Assembly (NCBI GenBank): GCA_025526915.1
Contig: JAHLKH010000046.1
Coordinates: 1-64,000 of the forward strand
From: Entophlyctis helioformis
Lineage: Eukaryota > Chytridiomycota > Chytridiomycetes > Chytridiales > Chytriomycetaceae
Length of the DNA stretch: 64,000 nt
Direction of reading: 5' to 3'
The notes under the pieces are model-generated. The model did no database searches, had not been told where the DNA came from, and saw only the letters and a list, made by a program, of their open reading frames with translations. Made by a program: the position numbers and the translations under genes. Shown in pieces: positions 1 through 12,100 of this stretch (the stretch's first letter is position 1; the number at the start of each line of letters is the position of its first letter).

Positions 1-1034
1 TGCGTGCCGACGCGACGCGATGCGACTGCCGAGGATCTTGCCGCGCTGTTCCTCAACCGATGGGTGCTTGCTGGCCACGGTCTGCCGTCGTCTGTCGTCT
101 CGGACCGCGACGCTCGCTTCCTGTCTGCCTTCTGGACGGCGCTCTGTGCTGTGCTGGACATTGAGCAAGTCATGGCAACGGCTCGCCACCAGGAGACCGA
201 CGGCCAGTCCGAACGCACCATCCGCACGCTCAAGGACCTGCTGTCCAAGTACGCCAACCACCGCGGCAGCAACTGGGAGCACATGCTTGATGCAGCTGTC
301 CATGCACTCACTCTGCTCCAAGCGCATCGACCGGCTATGCTCCGTATTTCCTCGCCTTTGGTCTCGAGCCTCGCACGCTGCCACACGAGCCGGTAGCATC
401 GTCGCCGCCTGCTGTCCGCGACCTGCTCGCTGCCATTGACAAGGCTCGCGTGGATGCCACAGCCAACCTGGTCAAAGCCCAAGAACGACAGAAGCGCAAC
501 GCCGATCGCCACCGTCGGGATGCTCCTGCCTACGCTGTCGGCGACATGGTCATGCTGCAAGCCGCTGGCATTGTGTGGCCCACCGACACACACCGCCCCA
601 ACGCGTTCCTGCCCAACTGGTTGGGTCCATTCCCGATCACAGAGGTCAATGCCGCACTTGATGGTCTCAACTGCAAGCTGGCTCTGCATCCGACCATGCA
701 TCGTCTGCATCCGTGGTTCCATGTCCGTCTACTGAAGCCGTACCGCGATCCGGCTGCCGCTTTCCCAGGCCGGCCACTGCCTGCTCAGCCGCCTGCAGTC
801 GCCTTTACTGATGACCCGGCAGCAGCTGAATGGGAGATTGACGCGATTGTTGGACACAAGGTCGCTCGCAACGGCCATCGTTCGTTTGTGGTCTCGTACC
901 TCGGTTACGGCCCGCAACACAACGAGTACCGCTCAGAGGCTGAGCTGCGTGAGACGGCATCTGATCTGCTGGACCAGTATCTCGCAGCCCTCCCAGCACA
1001 CCCGCCAGTCCGCCGCAGCCGCCGCGTGCCGTAG
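1..1034 (+). mobile_element. Ty3/gypsy chromovirus 3' pol fragment, frameshifted
   Basis: The fragment encodes the end of a retrotransposon polyprotein. The first part (4 to about 320) has the integrase catalytic core, with the aspartate in VSDRDARF and the later glutamate motif ATARHQETDGQSERT. The reading frame then shifts near base 320 and continues in another frame to 1034, through the GPY/F-type region (about 530-740) and a C-terminal chromodomain-like segment (EWEIDAIVGHKV ... VVSYLGYG, about 825-960). Integrase plus chromodomain is the chromovirus arrangement, in which the chromodomain directs insertion to marked chromatin. The protease, reverse transcriptase and 5' LTR lie outside the window or are lost. 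The single-base frameshift makes this copy non-functional as read, unless it is a sequence error. Confidence 0.88.
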
Positions 1035-1300
1035 AGGCACTTGACATGAACGTGGCTTCCTATGTTGTCTGTGCCGATTGTTCTCCAGAGGATCCCTCGT
1101 CAAGGGGGGCTGTAACAGTCAGCTGCGATCGCATGCCATGTATGCACCGCGTTGCGCGTCCAACTTGAATCCTGACAGACCACAAGGCGACTTGCCCCAG
1201 TCGTCGCCTTGTGTACTGAGACCGCCGTCTGTCAGGTACTGCCCATGCATATGCCTTTATTACTACGAAGCTATACACCGTACTGCTGTAATCTGTCTCA
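1035..1300. other. Region after the retroelement, possible LTR remnant
   Basis: There is no supportable gene here. This is where the 3' untranslated part and LTR of the chromovirus should lie. No second LTR is present in the window to compare with, so an LTR cannot be delimited. It runs into the conserved 5' segment of the repeated gene family at about 1310. Confidence 0.3.
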
Positions 1301-1309
1301 CACTGCTGT

Positions 1310-2325
1310 CTCACACCACCCGCCGTGTCTCACAGCCCCCAACGACGGCAGCCAGCTGCTAGCTGGCCTCATTGCGGCCTTTCTGGCCAATATCGGCGCT
1401 GCCTGGGCCGACGGTATGGCCAGGCTGGCTTGTTGACTGCGCGCATGGCATTGCTCAGCCAACTAGCAGGCAGCATTGCAAGCCAATGCTATAAGAGTCG
1501 ACTTGTGGAAACAGATGAACTGTGCCACCAACACTCGCATGCAAAGAGTGCACATTGACGCCCTGCATTCGGACTATGCAACCGCCAGTCTGCAGCATGC
1601 GGCGGCAGCAGTAGAAGGCAACGCAGATGCAGCGGGTGGGCCTGAGCCGCTCTTTCAGCACTTCTATCAAGAAGAGCTTCAGCTGAAGGCTGACGTTCGC
1701 CTTGTTCAGCAGCACATCCTGCAGCAGGTACTGGCAGGCAAGCTGCTCTGTAGGCGCAGATGCAGGCGCAGAATGCGGCTCTGCAGGCATAGAGCAGCTG
1801 CTCCCGAGCCCGATGTTTTTGGTGAGATCACCAGTGAGTGTGAAGCGTGAGAAGTGCTCACGCCCTGCGATGCATTTATAGCAGCCGCCTTTCTGAAGCA
1901 CGCCGTTTCTGGGCAAGCTGCTCAGCAGGCCATATCAATGGCTTGCAGAGAGCGCTCGATCGCCGTGTCCTCAACATGGACACCAGGCAGACCAACCGGC
2001 GGATCAGCTGATCCTACCACTTGTCAAGATGCGCCCCGGATTCACTGTGACCCTCGCAGGGTCATTCCAATGGGGCGTGGCGCCGGAACATCCGCCAGGA
2101 CGCGACAACATTCCAGCAGGCGTGCTGCCTGGTCCAGATAACGTCGGCTTTGAGTTTCCAGCGTCCCAGTCGGCTTTGCAGACCTTAAACTGCATCAGTG
2201 TACCGCCTTGTGCAGTTTTATGACATTGTGGATCGTCTCAATGCCAATGATCAAGGCAACTGGAGAGCCACTGTGCTGCGAGAATGCCTTTACGTCCACC
2301 TTGGTGTGACGCTTGCATAGGAGGC
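1310..2325 (+). pseudogene. Repeated unknown gene family, copy 1 (frameshifted)
   Basis: This is one of three related loci in the window (others near 30500 and 63000). A 40-base segment at 1312-1351 is shared almost exactly with 30549-30588 and, reversed, with the end of the window. Next comes a reading frame (1476-1730) containing FQHFYQEELQLKADVR, likely helical or coiled. A conserved C-terminal region follows (about 2030-2320) with PGPDNVGFEFPASQSAL and the equivalent of LVQFYDIVD. Against the copy at 63 kb it lacks one base in the CAGGACC stretch and one in the AGTTGTACC stretch (about 2181-2201), which knocks the C-terminus out of frame. The ordered domain is unrecognised and no function is proposed. 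It may be a pseudogene or contain sequence errors. Confidence 0.55.
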
Positions 2326-2483
2326 TTGTCGTTTTATGATCTTGTCAATCAAGTCCTCTGCCCAATCCACCAGTCTGCAGACTGCGCGAGCTGAGGACCC
2401 GACTCCACATCTACGTCGGTGTGACAATGGCAGAGTGAATAAAGACGGACGAGGCTTCATTGGTACTTGGAGTAGCATGCAGA

Positions 2484-4560
2484 TCAGATAGACTCTTCAA
2501 CCATAAAGATGCCCTCCTCCTGCAGAGCGTGCATGATGGGGTACGCGAGCTCGGGAGTCATGGGGGCCAGCACGCCCGTCTGGGTGATTTTGCCGTCGAG
2601 GATGAGCTGCGTGGTGATGGCGCAGGGCACGCCGACGGTGGTGGCCATGGCCGAGTCGCCGCCAGGGACACCAAACCAGAGACCAGTCGAGGTGCGCGTC
2701 TCCTTGCGGCCGGTGGCGGGCCACTCAATCTCAAACTTGTGCTGCAGCATGACCATGTCGCGCTCGTCGGCGGCGTACTGCATCTTGTCCTCGAGCGTGG
2801 CGCAGAGCGTGTCGAGGAGGTTGCCCTTGCGTGAGACGTGAGTGGACGAGAACATGCCGAGCCTGTTGCCAAGTTGGTTGTCAGCAAGGTGGATGGATTG
2901 AACAAGCGAGCGCAAAGAGCGAGTGCCATCATCCATCCATCCAGACGCACCACTTGAGACCGTGCAGGATGCGACGCGCATCGTCGCCAACCACGCCCGT
3001 CTTTTCCAGAACGAGCTTGGTGAGGTTGCTGTCATTAAAGTGCATGTCAGTTGTGTGCACTTGGCGCATCCAACAGAGGAGGCGTTTGTCAAGGATATGG
3101 GATAGCTTACGCCTCGGATGTGTCAGAGGTGCCGAGCGCCTTGGCAAGAACGGCGTTCTGTGATGGAGTAAACAGCCCGCCAGTCAGTCAGCAACGTCTA
3201 AGCAACCAACAGCCAGCGGCAAGCAGGAAACGCACCCAGGCAATGTCCGACGCGTTGGCATGCAGGTAGTCGAGCGACTCGTCGTTGAGGAAGCCGAGCG
3301 ACACGAGCACCTTGACAAACTTGGGGAAGCCCTGGTAGCGGAGGGTGCCGCGCAGGACCGTCTTGCACTCGGGGATGGCGTAGCGCTCCGTGTAAGGCGT
3401 CGAGTCGCGGTTGGGGTAGCCCTCAAAGGCGAATGCCGGGTAGATGTAGATTGGCTTGGCAATGTCCATGAGGTTGGCGCCGGGCACCTCGACAATCTGG
3501 CGAGAGATAGGGGAGCGGGGGGTTAGAGAGGGGAGGAACGGGCTGCAGCCAGCCAGCCAGCCAGCTCGATCAGTCGGCAGTCACCTTGCCGTCTTCCCAG
3601 AACTTTGCATTGTTGCGCAGAGCGAGGAGGACGCCACGCGAGGACCAGCTGAACTTGTAGCCGAGCGGGTTGTTGGAGGCCTCGGGGGCAGGCAGGCCGC
3701 CGCAGTAGGACAGGAACGACACGATCTTGCCGCCCTCCTTGTGCACCTCGTCGATGGTCTTGATGGCGTACAGGTGGTCGATGCCGGGATCAACGCCAAT
3801 CTCGTTGAAGACGGTGACGCCAGCGTCCTTGGCACTGTGGATCTGTGGGGTCAGCCGCGGGAAGGGGGCGCTCAGACATGGCAGGCAACTCACGCCTGGT
3901 CGTGGGCGAGCATGGCGGGCGAGACGTAGGACGTGGTGACGACGTGCTTCTTGTGCTTGATGGCGGCGGCGATCACACGGGCGTGGTGGGTGTACGGGAT
4001 CAGACTGGGGCGGCGCCGCCGTAATGTGTGAGCGGACTTATGGGCAGGCGTATGGGCAGACAGGCAGACAGGCAGACGGGCAGACGAGCAGCACGGACCT
4101 GATGACAATGTCGTGCTTGGCAACCTCGGCCTCGAGGGCAGCGTCGCTCTCGACGTCGATGGACACGGCCGTGACACGCGGGTGGCCGTTGGCGAGGGCG
4201 GTGGCCAGAGGCAGGCGGCGGCTTGCTGCAGGTGCAGGTGCACGAGTGTGTGAGGGCATCAGTGTGAGGGCATCAGTGTGTGGGCACTTGCACGGCAGCA
4301 GCAGTCGCAGCAGCAGCGTGCAAGCGTGCAAGCGCAGGGCACGCAACGCACCGACGGTGACGTGGTTCTCGGGGCGTCTGAGCAGGTACTTGAGGCACGG
4401 CGGGGCCACGTAGCCCGTGCCCAGGAGCAGGATGTGCCTGCGGGTGGTCAGCCAGGCGGCCAGAGAGGCAAGCAGACAGACAGGCGGTCAGTGCGTGTGC
4501 AAGCAGAGGGCAGACAGGCAGCCGGCAAGGCGGGCGGCACACGCACTTGTCTGCGGCCAT
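2484..4560 (-). CDS. LYS9: Saccharopine dehydrogenase (NADP+, L-glutamate-forming), saccharopine reductase
   Basis: This enzyme makes saccharopine from 2-aminoadipate semialdehyde and glutamate, the penultimate step of fungal lysine synthesis. About nine short exons are visible: 4560-4547, 4437-4352, 4225-4099, 4004-3894, 3834-3595, 3496-3236, 3157-3111, about 3032-2952 and about 2862-2484. The start is the ATG of MAADK, whose split lysine codon joins to HILLLGTGYVAPP, the N-terminal Rossmann glycine motif. Diagnostic stretches follow in family order: SLIPYTHHARVIAAAIKHKK, VVTTSYVSP, FNEIGVDPGIDHLYAIKT, SYCGGLPAPEASNNPLGYKF, GTLRYQGFPKFVK and ERDMVMLQHKFEIEW. It has no fused lysine-ketoglutarate reductase domain, so it is the fungal stand-alone form, not the animal or plant bifunctional enzyme. 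It is divergent from the next gene, with 300 bases between the starts. Confidence 0.96.
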
Positions 4561-4860
4561 GAGCGTGATCTCGTTGCGAGTGCGGGCAAACTGCGCCAGA
4601 CCTGCACGTGCCGGGATCGATGCGACGGCATGGCAAGCCGGCGGTTGAATGGAGGCGCCGCCTGCGGATCGTGCGTGGCTTGCGGATCGTGTGTCGCAAG
4701 TGTCGCAAGTGCCGTGTGTGGTGCAAGTGTTGCAAGTCGCAAGTGCCGAGCGGATCGTGCGTGTCACGGCTGCCCGTCTTACAGGCTCATTGACACGCAG
4801 AATCCCAACTTGGCACCACGTTGCGCGACTGCCCCACCGCCTGCAGATCTACGCGCCCCG

Positions 4861-7800
4861 ATGCCCGCCTTCTCGCAGCCACCGTGGTCCTTTCGCGTGC
4901 CATCGCAGCGCTCAAAGGCCGGCCCCTCGCAGCCCACGTCCCAGCACCCGCAGTCCCTGCAGCACCAGGCGCAGGCGCTGGCCGCCGCCACGCACCAGCG
5001 GCCAAAGTCCAGCATCCTCGCTCAGGGCGGCGCGTCGGGCGGTCTGGCCAGCACCAGTCTTGCCCACGCCCACTCGCACTCGCATTCCCACTCGCATTCC
5101 CACTCGCACGCCCACGCACACGGCAACTCCAGCGGAGGCGGCGGCGGCATCGGTCTCGTGGGCACCTACGTCCCGCCTGCCATGACCGGCGGTGTCGGCG
5201 GTGTCGGTGCGATCGGCTCCTCTGGCGACCCATCCGCCTCGTCTTTCAATATCGCGTCTGGAAGCCACGCGGCTGCTGCCACTGCTGCTGCTGCCGGTCT
5301 GGTCGGCGGAGCCGGCCTGTCATCACGCCCCAAAAGCCATCGCTCGCTGTCGCGGCCAACCACCAGCGGCGGCACCGGCACGGGCACTGGCGCAGGAAAC
5401 GCGGGCGGTCTGTCGTCGCAGAACCACCACTCGCTGCAGTCGCTTCATCTTGCCAAACAGCACGTCCTGTCGCGCGGCCTGTCTGCCAGCGATCCATCCA
5501 GCCTGCATCTGAGCCATCTCCACCACTACGGCAACAGTGGGAGTGGTGGTGGTGGCAATGGCGCTGCTGTCTCGGGCAGTGGCGGCGGCGCAAACGGATA
5601 CGGCCCCAACAGCCACTCGCGATCGGCTGCAAAGGACGGCTCGTCGTCTTACATGTACTCGCAGTATCTCAATGGCGGCGCGCCAAGCGGCAATGCCCAG
5701 ACGGGCGCTGCCGGTGGTCTCAGCAACCAGCACGATCGTGCAGGGCTCTCGTCGGCAACAGGCACGCGAGCCGAAAAGGGCGTACGTTTTGCTGCAGACG
5801 TGGTCGGTGAATCCAAGGCGCATGCCCAGCATGGCGGCGCTGGCACGGGCTCGGGGCCGGCTGGCGTCGAAGACCGATCGTCGCATGGGTACCGCGCATC
5901 GGCCCACTCGGCTGCAACCTATGCTGCAAACGGCGGCCACCACGTCGATGGCGCCGACGCTGCACACGCGCATCAAACAGGCGGAGGCGGAGGCGGATCC
6001 AGCCTTAAGCACTCGGAGAGCATCTCGCTCCGAGCACACAATACTAAAGCGTTTGTATCTGGCTATTGGAGGCAGTTAAGTCGCCTCGGCTGTATCGCCT
6101 CTTGATCACAGGATACCCACTGACCGCCGTATCGTTTGCCACGATCATGAACCCAACTCCTCCAACAACCGCACCGACCTGGCGCGGCTCGCTGTGTTCC
6201 AATACCAACGTGGCACGGCCGTGTCTGTTTGATGTCCGTATCGATCAGCAGCCTATCTCTGACCGAGTCCAATCTCAAGAAACACACGGACCAGATGGGC
6301 AAGTCGCACACTCTCTCTACCATGGAACGCATCGCGCTCTGGGCACAAAGGTGCGTGCGGCTCGTTTGTGCCATTCTTGGCTGGCTGGCCGATGGCTGGC
6401 CGACACGCTTACTGACGCGTCGCAACGTGTCCACCAGCATCCCCGATCACTTGGAAGACCCTGAAACGGTGGCATCGTATTCAGCATCGCAGTCTGAACG
6501 GTCGTCACGGACAAGTCTGCACCAGCAAATGTCGCAGCTGGGCAGCAGCTCGACGAGTCTGGGCAGCAGCAACGTCCGCGCAAGCACAAGCACGATGGGT
6601 GCTGGAAGCGGCGGTGGCGGCGGCGGTCACGGGCATGGACACGGACACGGACACGGTCACGCAGGCATGCAGGGCCACAGCAGTGGCAAGTCCAACAACA
6701 CGAGTTTGCGATCCAAGCGCAACATGGGCCATGCCGTATCTGCCGGCAATCTGGCATCAACAGGACACGCCGCAGGAGGGCCAGGAGGGCCAAGTGCACA
6801 TGGCCACGGCGCTGCTCTCTCGGCATCCATGGGTGCGCTGTCTGGCCCAGGAGCCGCTGCCGGAACTGCAGCAGACATCACAACATCCACAACGACGATC
6901 GCGGCAGGCTCGGCACTGGCGATTTCGAATGCGCACAAGTCCACCAAAGCCATGGGCACGTCGGGCCACCGCAACAGTGCCGCCAATGCAAAGGACGCTG
7001 GCAGTCATGGTGCACTCGCTGGAGCGCCAGCAGGACACGGACACGGCCAAGCAGCCGACGCCACGAGCCACGCACCGCCGATCCACAGCAGCACGCAGCA
7101 AGAATCCGCAAAGTCCCAGCACACGAGCACGCGCCATTCGGCCACCGCGCAACAGGCGCCAGGAGGGCCAGGAGCGTCAACGTCAGGCCAGGCACACGCG
7201 TCGCAGCCAGGAGTCGACAAGCACACGTCGCTGCCGTCGCTCATTGCAACCGACAGCCACTCGCACGGCCACGCAGAAAGCGGCGGTGGCGGGCTACAGA
7301 GCCAGACTCTGCACGGCACGCCGTTCCCTGCATCGCAGGCACACGCGCACTCGGGCCCGGCGCACCACGCCGTGGTCGCGTCGAGGAAAGAGGGCGATCT
7401 GGTCGACCACCATCTGATGCGCAGCAAGCTGTCGTCAGGCGGCGGGCTGGGCAGTATGGCAGGCGGCCTCGTTGCAACGACTGCCGTTTCGGCCATGAGT
7501 ATGGGCGGTGGCGGTGGTGGGCCGGGATCGGGATCGGGCGGGTCGGCGGCAGGGTCGGGCGGTGGCGTCGGTGCAGTGGCCGCGAATGGCGGACTCGGAC
7601 GGTACGTGATGACACCGGGACACGCACCCAAGCTGCAGGCGGATCGCGGGCGGTTGCTGTGCTGTCTCAAAGTGGAGATCAAGACGGGCGTGTACCGCAT
7701 GCTGCCCGTGCACGAGGTACGCCATCTGGCTAACTTGCTCGATTGTTGTTGGTGCCCCACACGCGCATGGCGACTGACCGCGACTGGCATGGCGTGACGT

Positions 7801-7916
7801 TACAGCGGGATGATGCGCAGGTTCTCGCAGGCACGTTCTGCAAGGTCAACAACCTCATGGGGTCGCTGGAATCCCTGCGAGATCACATTGTGCTGTCCAT
7901 GAAGACGTACGGGTAG
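4861..7916 (+). CDS. Large Ser/Gly/His/Ala-rich protein with conserved C-terminal tail
   Basis: A long low-complexity protein begins MPAFSQPPWSFRVPSQ at 4861 and runs to about 6050. It continues through one or more introns to exons at about 6233-6350 and 6451-7716, and ends with a small exon at about 7804-7916. It carries His-Ser and Gly-His runs (about 5065-5125 and 6630-6660) and a basic motif EKGVRFAADVV, which resembles a PP1-docking RVxF site (inference). Only the end looks like a folded module: LLCCLKVEIKTGVYRMLPVH joined across an intron to RDDAQVLAGTFCKVNNLMGS. Fungal regulatory proteins often end in a similar short module, but I cannot name the family. The splice pattern between 6050 and 6240 is uncertain. 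It converges on the TMEM70-like gene with slight overlap. Confidence 0.65.
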
Positions 7917-9013
7917 ACTGTCGCGGCACGGCTCAAAGGCACAGCATGGCACGGACAGCCGACGACGAGACAGACAACGGCCAGGGACCACCGAGAATAG
8001 ACAGACACATTGGCACCACTACAGGGAAACGGGCAGCCTGTCGCACCGGATCCCGCTAGAAACACGACTAAAGTTGTACACCAAACAGCCATTTGCATTT
8101 CATTGCCGCTCCGACTGCGACTCTGGCGCAGATGCAGATGCAGAGCAGACGCAGACGCAGACGAAGAGAGCGGCGGGTTGATGATGACGGCGCCAGGCGT
8201 CTGGCGCTGCACCGTGCCCCACACTTGCACAAACAGCGGATCGTCCATGAACGCGCCGCCCTCAATGAACCAGCGCTTGCGCGGCTCGCTGTGCGTGACC
8301 CACGTCTGCCACAGCCAGAACGGCTTGTACCGCAGATCCGCGATGCGCACCGTCTCTCGTTTCCGAGACTCCCACAGGGACCGCGTCTCGATCGTGAGGG
8401 TAGTTGACGGCAGCTGTCTGAGCGCGCTGCCACTGCCACCACCGCCGCCGCCGCCGGATGCCGACAGCGGGGCCGCGACGTACTTGGGCAGCGGCCGGGT
8501 GATGAGCGTGACGTAGCGGTGCGAGACGGCGAACGTGATGGCCAGCAGCGAGCCGATCGTGGCCACGGCGCCGCCGACCGCGAGTCCAAGCGACGCCGGC
8601 GACGCCGAGGCCTCTGCGTAGATCGGCGGCAGCATGAAGCTCGAGCCGATGCACAGCACGACGGCCGCGACCTTGAAGTTGCGCAGCCACGTGTTCATGG
8701 GGCCGACAAAGATGACCTGGCCGTCCGGGCCGACGGATCCGAGCGTGCCGGGCACGGCGGGCTTGGTCGGCACGACCGTTGCGACCCGAGGGTGCTGCGC
8801 TGGTGCAGGCGGCGTGCGCGGCTGCTGTGTTTGCGGCTGTGTTTGCGTGGACAGCGAGCGAGACGGCGCTGCTCGGCAGGCGTGTGTGTGCGGCGGCACA
8901 AGCGGCAGGTGCAGCCGTGCAGCGGGCCGCAGCAGCCGCAGGAGCAGCGGCGCACCGGCCCGTGCCGCCGTCCTCGTCGTCGTCGTCAACGTCGCTGCTG
9001 CTGTCGTCGACAT
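7883..9013 (-). CDS. TMEM70/TMEM186-like mitochondrial inner-membrane protein
   Basis: The start at 9013 gives an Arg/Ala/Thr-rich N-terminus (MSTTAAATLTTTTRTAARAG ...) typical of a mitochondrial targeting signal. It is followed by GSVGPDGQVIFVGPMNTWLR and two hydrophobic helices, around FKVAAVVLCIGSSFMLP and SLGLAVGGAVATIGSLLAIT. A matrix-type domain follows, with HRYVTLITRPLPKYV and RYKPFWLWQTWVTHSEPRKR. This two-helix hairpin layout fits the TMEM70/TMEM186/TMEM223 group, whose members help assemble respiratory complexes. The family assignment rests on layout and a few conserved positions, so it is moderate. The true C-terminus is unclear: the open frame runs to 7883 and overlaps the end of the convergent gene, so the last 50 or so residues may be intron or UTR. 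It is divergent from NAT10, 160 bases apart. Confidence 0.6.
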   Translation of the reverse strand: MSTTAAATLTTTTRTAARAGAPLLLRLLRPAARLHLPLVPPHTHACRAAPSRSLSTQTQPQTQQPRTPPAPAQHPRVATVVPTKPAVPGTLGSVGPDGQVIFVGPMNTWLRNFKVAAVVLCIGSSFMLPPIYAEASASPASLGLAVGGAVATIGSLLAITFAVSHRYVTLITRPLPKYVAAPLSASGGGGGGGSGSALRQLPSTTLTIETRSLWESRKRETVRIADLRYKPFWLWQTWVTHSEPRKRWFIEGGAFMDDPLFVQVWGTVQRQTPGAVIINPPLSSSASASALHLHLRQSRSRSGNEMQMAVWCTTLVVFLAGSGATGCPFPCSGANVSVYSRWSLAVVCLVVGCPCHAVPLSRAATVYPYVFMDSTM

Positions 9014-9172
9014 TGCCGCCGTTTTAGATCTCGAAAATTTCTTTTTTGTTTCCAGCACAGCGACCACCACCAGCGGGCGACGACGACGACGACGACGACG
9101 ACAACAGCCTCGCACCTGCACAACGACACCGCACGGCGACGCACAACCACCCGCAGCACATCGACGATCAGC

Positions 9173-12100
9173 ATGGCCCCGCAGGCCGCACAGCGCAAGA
9201 AGCTCGACTCGCGCATCCCGGCGCTCATCGCCAACGGCGTGCAGAACAACCACCGCTCGTTCTTTGTGCTCGTTGGCGACCACGGCCGCGAACAGGTCGT
9301 GACGCTGCACTATTTGCTGTCCAAGGCCCGCGTGTCGGCGCGGCCGTCGGTCCTGTGGTGCTACAAGAAGGAGCTCGGCTTCACCAGGTGGGCAGCGTCT
9401 GCTAGTGGTGGCAGTGGTGACAGAGGTCGTGGTGGTTGTCGTACAAGTGGCCGTTGCCATCGCCGTGGCCTTTGTGCATCTGCATGCGCATGTCGTTGGC
9501 GTGACTGACACCGACGACGACAACAAAAAACGGACGCAGTCATCGCAAGAAGCGCATGAACCAGATCAAGAAGCAGATCGCCCGCGGCATCCGCGACGCA
9601 GACGAAGACGACCCGTTCGAGCTGTTTGTGTCGTCCACGTCGATCCGCTACACCTACTACAAGGAGACGGACAAGATCCTCGGCCAGACGTTTGGCATGT
9701 GCATCCTGCAGGACTTTGAGGCGCTCACGCCCAACCTGCTCGCGCGCACGATCGAGACCGTCGAGGGCGGCGGCATTGTCGTGCTGCTGCTCAAGACGAT
9801 GACGTCGCTCAAGCAGCTGTACACCATGACCATGGACGTGCACTCGCGCTACCGCACCGAGTCGCACCAGGACACCGTGGCGCGCTTCAACGAGCGCTTC
9901 ATTCTGTCGCTTGGCGGCTGCGAGACGGTGCTCGTGGTCGACGACGAGCTCAATGTGCTGCCTCTGAGTGCTGGCAAGGACGTCAAGCCTCTTCCGCGTG
10001 GCGAGGTCCGTTCGCTTGCCTCTCTGCTCCAGTGCAGTGCAGCCGTGCACGGTCTTGTCTGATGCAAGGACTGACTCGCGCATTTCGGTGCTGCTTTTAC
10101 AGGAGGCAACGCTCACGCCGCAGCAGATCGAGCTGGACGGCCTCAAAGAGTCGCTCAAGGACACACAACCCGTTGGATCGCTCGTGGGCTGCTCCAAGAC
10201 GCTTGACCAGGCCAAGGCCGTGCTGACGTTTATCGAGGCCATTGCAGAAAAGTCGCTGCGCTCGACCGTCACACTCACGGCTGCGCGTGGCCGTGGCAAG
10301 TCGGCTGCACTCGGCATCGCCATCGCTGCCGCCGTCTCGTACGGCTACTCCAACATCTTCATCACGTCGCCAACACCCGAGAACCTCAAGACGCTGTTCG
10401 AGTTCATTTTCAAGGGATTCGATGCCCTGGGCTACGAGGAGCACCTCGACTACGACATTATCCAGTCCACCAACCCTGCCTTCCAAAAGGCCATCGTGCG
10501 CGTCAACATCTTCCGCGACCATCGCCAGACGATCCAGTGGATCCAGCCGTCCGACCACAGCGTGCTTGCGCAGGCCGAGCTGGTCGTCATTGACGAGGCA
10601 GCAGCCATCCCGCTGCCGATCGTCAAGAAGCTCCTCGGCCCGTACCTCGTGTTCATGGCGTCGACCATCAACGGCTACGAGGGCACCGGCCGCTCGCTGT
10701 CGCTCAAGCTTATCCAGCAGCTGCGCGAGCAGTCGCGTGGCGTGGACGCTGCCGGCAATGTCAGCGGCTCGGGCTCCGGCGTCATTGTCGGCCGCGACGG
10801 CAAGGAGCGCACGGGCTCTGGTGCCGGTGCGGCTGGGCCTGCTGCAGGCGCGACTGGCGGTGCACCGGCAACAGGCTCAACTGCCGCCCGCACGCTCCGC
10901 GAGATCAAGCTGGAGGAGCCTATCCGTTACGGCGTCAAGGACCCTGTCGAGTCGTGGCTCAACAAGCTGCTTTGTCTCGACTGCTCCACGCCGTCGAGCA
11001 GCCGCTCGCGCATTGCTGCTGGATGCCCGCACCCGTCCAAGTGCGAGCTGTACTATGTCAACCGCGACACGCTGTTCAGCTACCATCCCGTGTCCGAGGC
11101 GTTCCTGCAGATGATGATGTCGCTCTATGTTGCCAGCCACTACAAGAACACGCCCAACGACCTGCAGCTTCTCAGGTAAGGCTTTTGCCCTTGCATTGCT
11201 GTCTGCACACTGATCGTGGCGAGTGACGCTGACACATGCACGACGGTGCAGTGACGCGCCTGCCCACCACCTGTTTGTGCTCCTGCCGCCCATCGACGAG
11301 AGCAAGGCTTCGGTCCTGCCCGAGCCGCTCTGTGTGGTGCAGGTGTGCATGGAGGGTTCGATTGCCCGCGGCTCCGCGCTCGCGTCGCTTGCACGCGGCG
11401 TGCGCTCGTCTGGTGATCTCATTCCGTGGGTGGTCGCCCAGCAGTTCCAGGACGACGACTTTGCGTCGCTGTCTGGCGCGCGCGTCGTCCGCATCGCCAC
11501 CCACCCCGACTACATTGGCATGGGATACGGCGCACGCGCGCTCGAGCAGCTCGAGGCGTACTACCGCGGTGAGATCCAGTCGCTCAGCGAGGTCAGCACG
11601 CAGGTGCCGACCGAGATCCCCCGCCTCTCGGACGCGGAGCTGTCCAAGTCGTCGCTCCACACCGACAGGATCAGCGTGCGCGATCCCGCCAAGATGCCGC
11701 CGCTCCTGCTCAAGCTGTCGGAGCGGCCGCTGACCGAGGAGCTCAACTGGCTCGGCGTGTCGTTTGGCATCACGGACCAGCTGCACCGCTTCTGGAAGCG
11801 ATCTGGATACACGCCCGTGTACCTGCGCCAGACGGCCAACGACCTCACCGGCGAGCACACGTGCATCATGCTCAAGCAGCTCGACTCGTCGGCGTCGACC
11901 GGCTCGTCCGCCACATGGCTCTCGGACTTTTCGTGGGACTTTCGTCGCCGCTTCATCGAGCTGCTGTCGTACCAGTTCCGCTCGTTCTCGCCCGTGCTTG
12001 TGCTCAGCGTGCTCGAGGCTGCCTCGGGTGCCGCCAAGCTCAGAGGCGGAGTGGTCAGCAGCAACGGCAACAGCAGCAACAACAAGCTGTCGGCCGTGCG

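Noticed and set aside
1860..2330. Copy 1 of the family as an LTR of the adjacent chromovirus
   Set aside because: The related loci at 30.5 and 63 kb have exon-like coding structure and no retroelement beside them, so this is a gene family member next to the element and not its LTR.
9046..9110. GAC/CAC tandem repeat between TMEM70-like and NAT10 starts as a regulatory element
   Set aside because: It is a simple trinucleotide tract in a 160-base divergent promoter, and no specific site can be supported from sequence.
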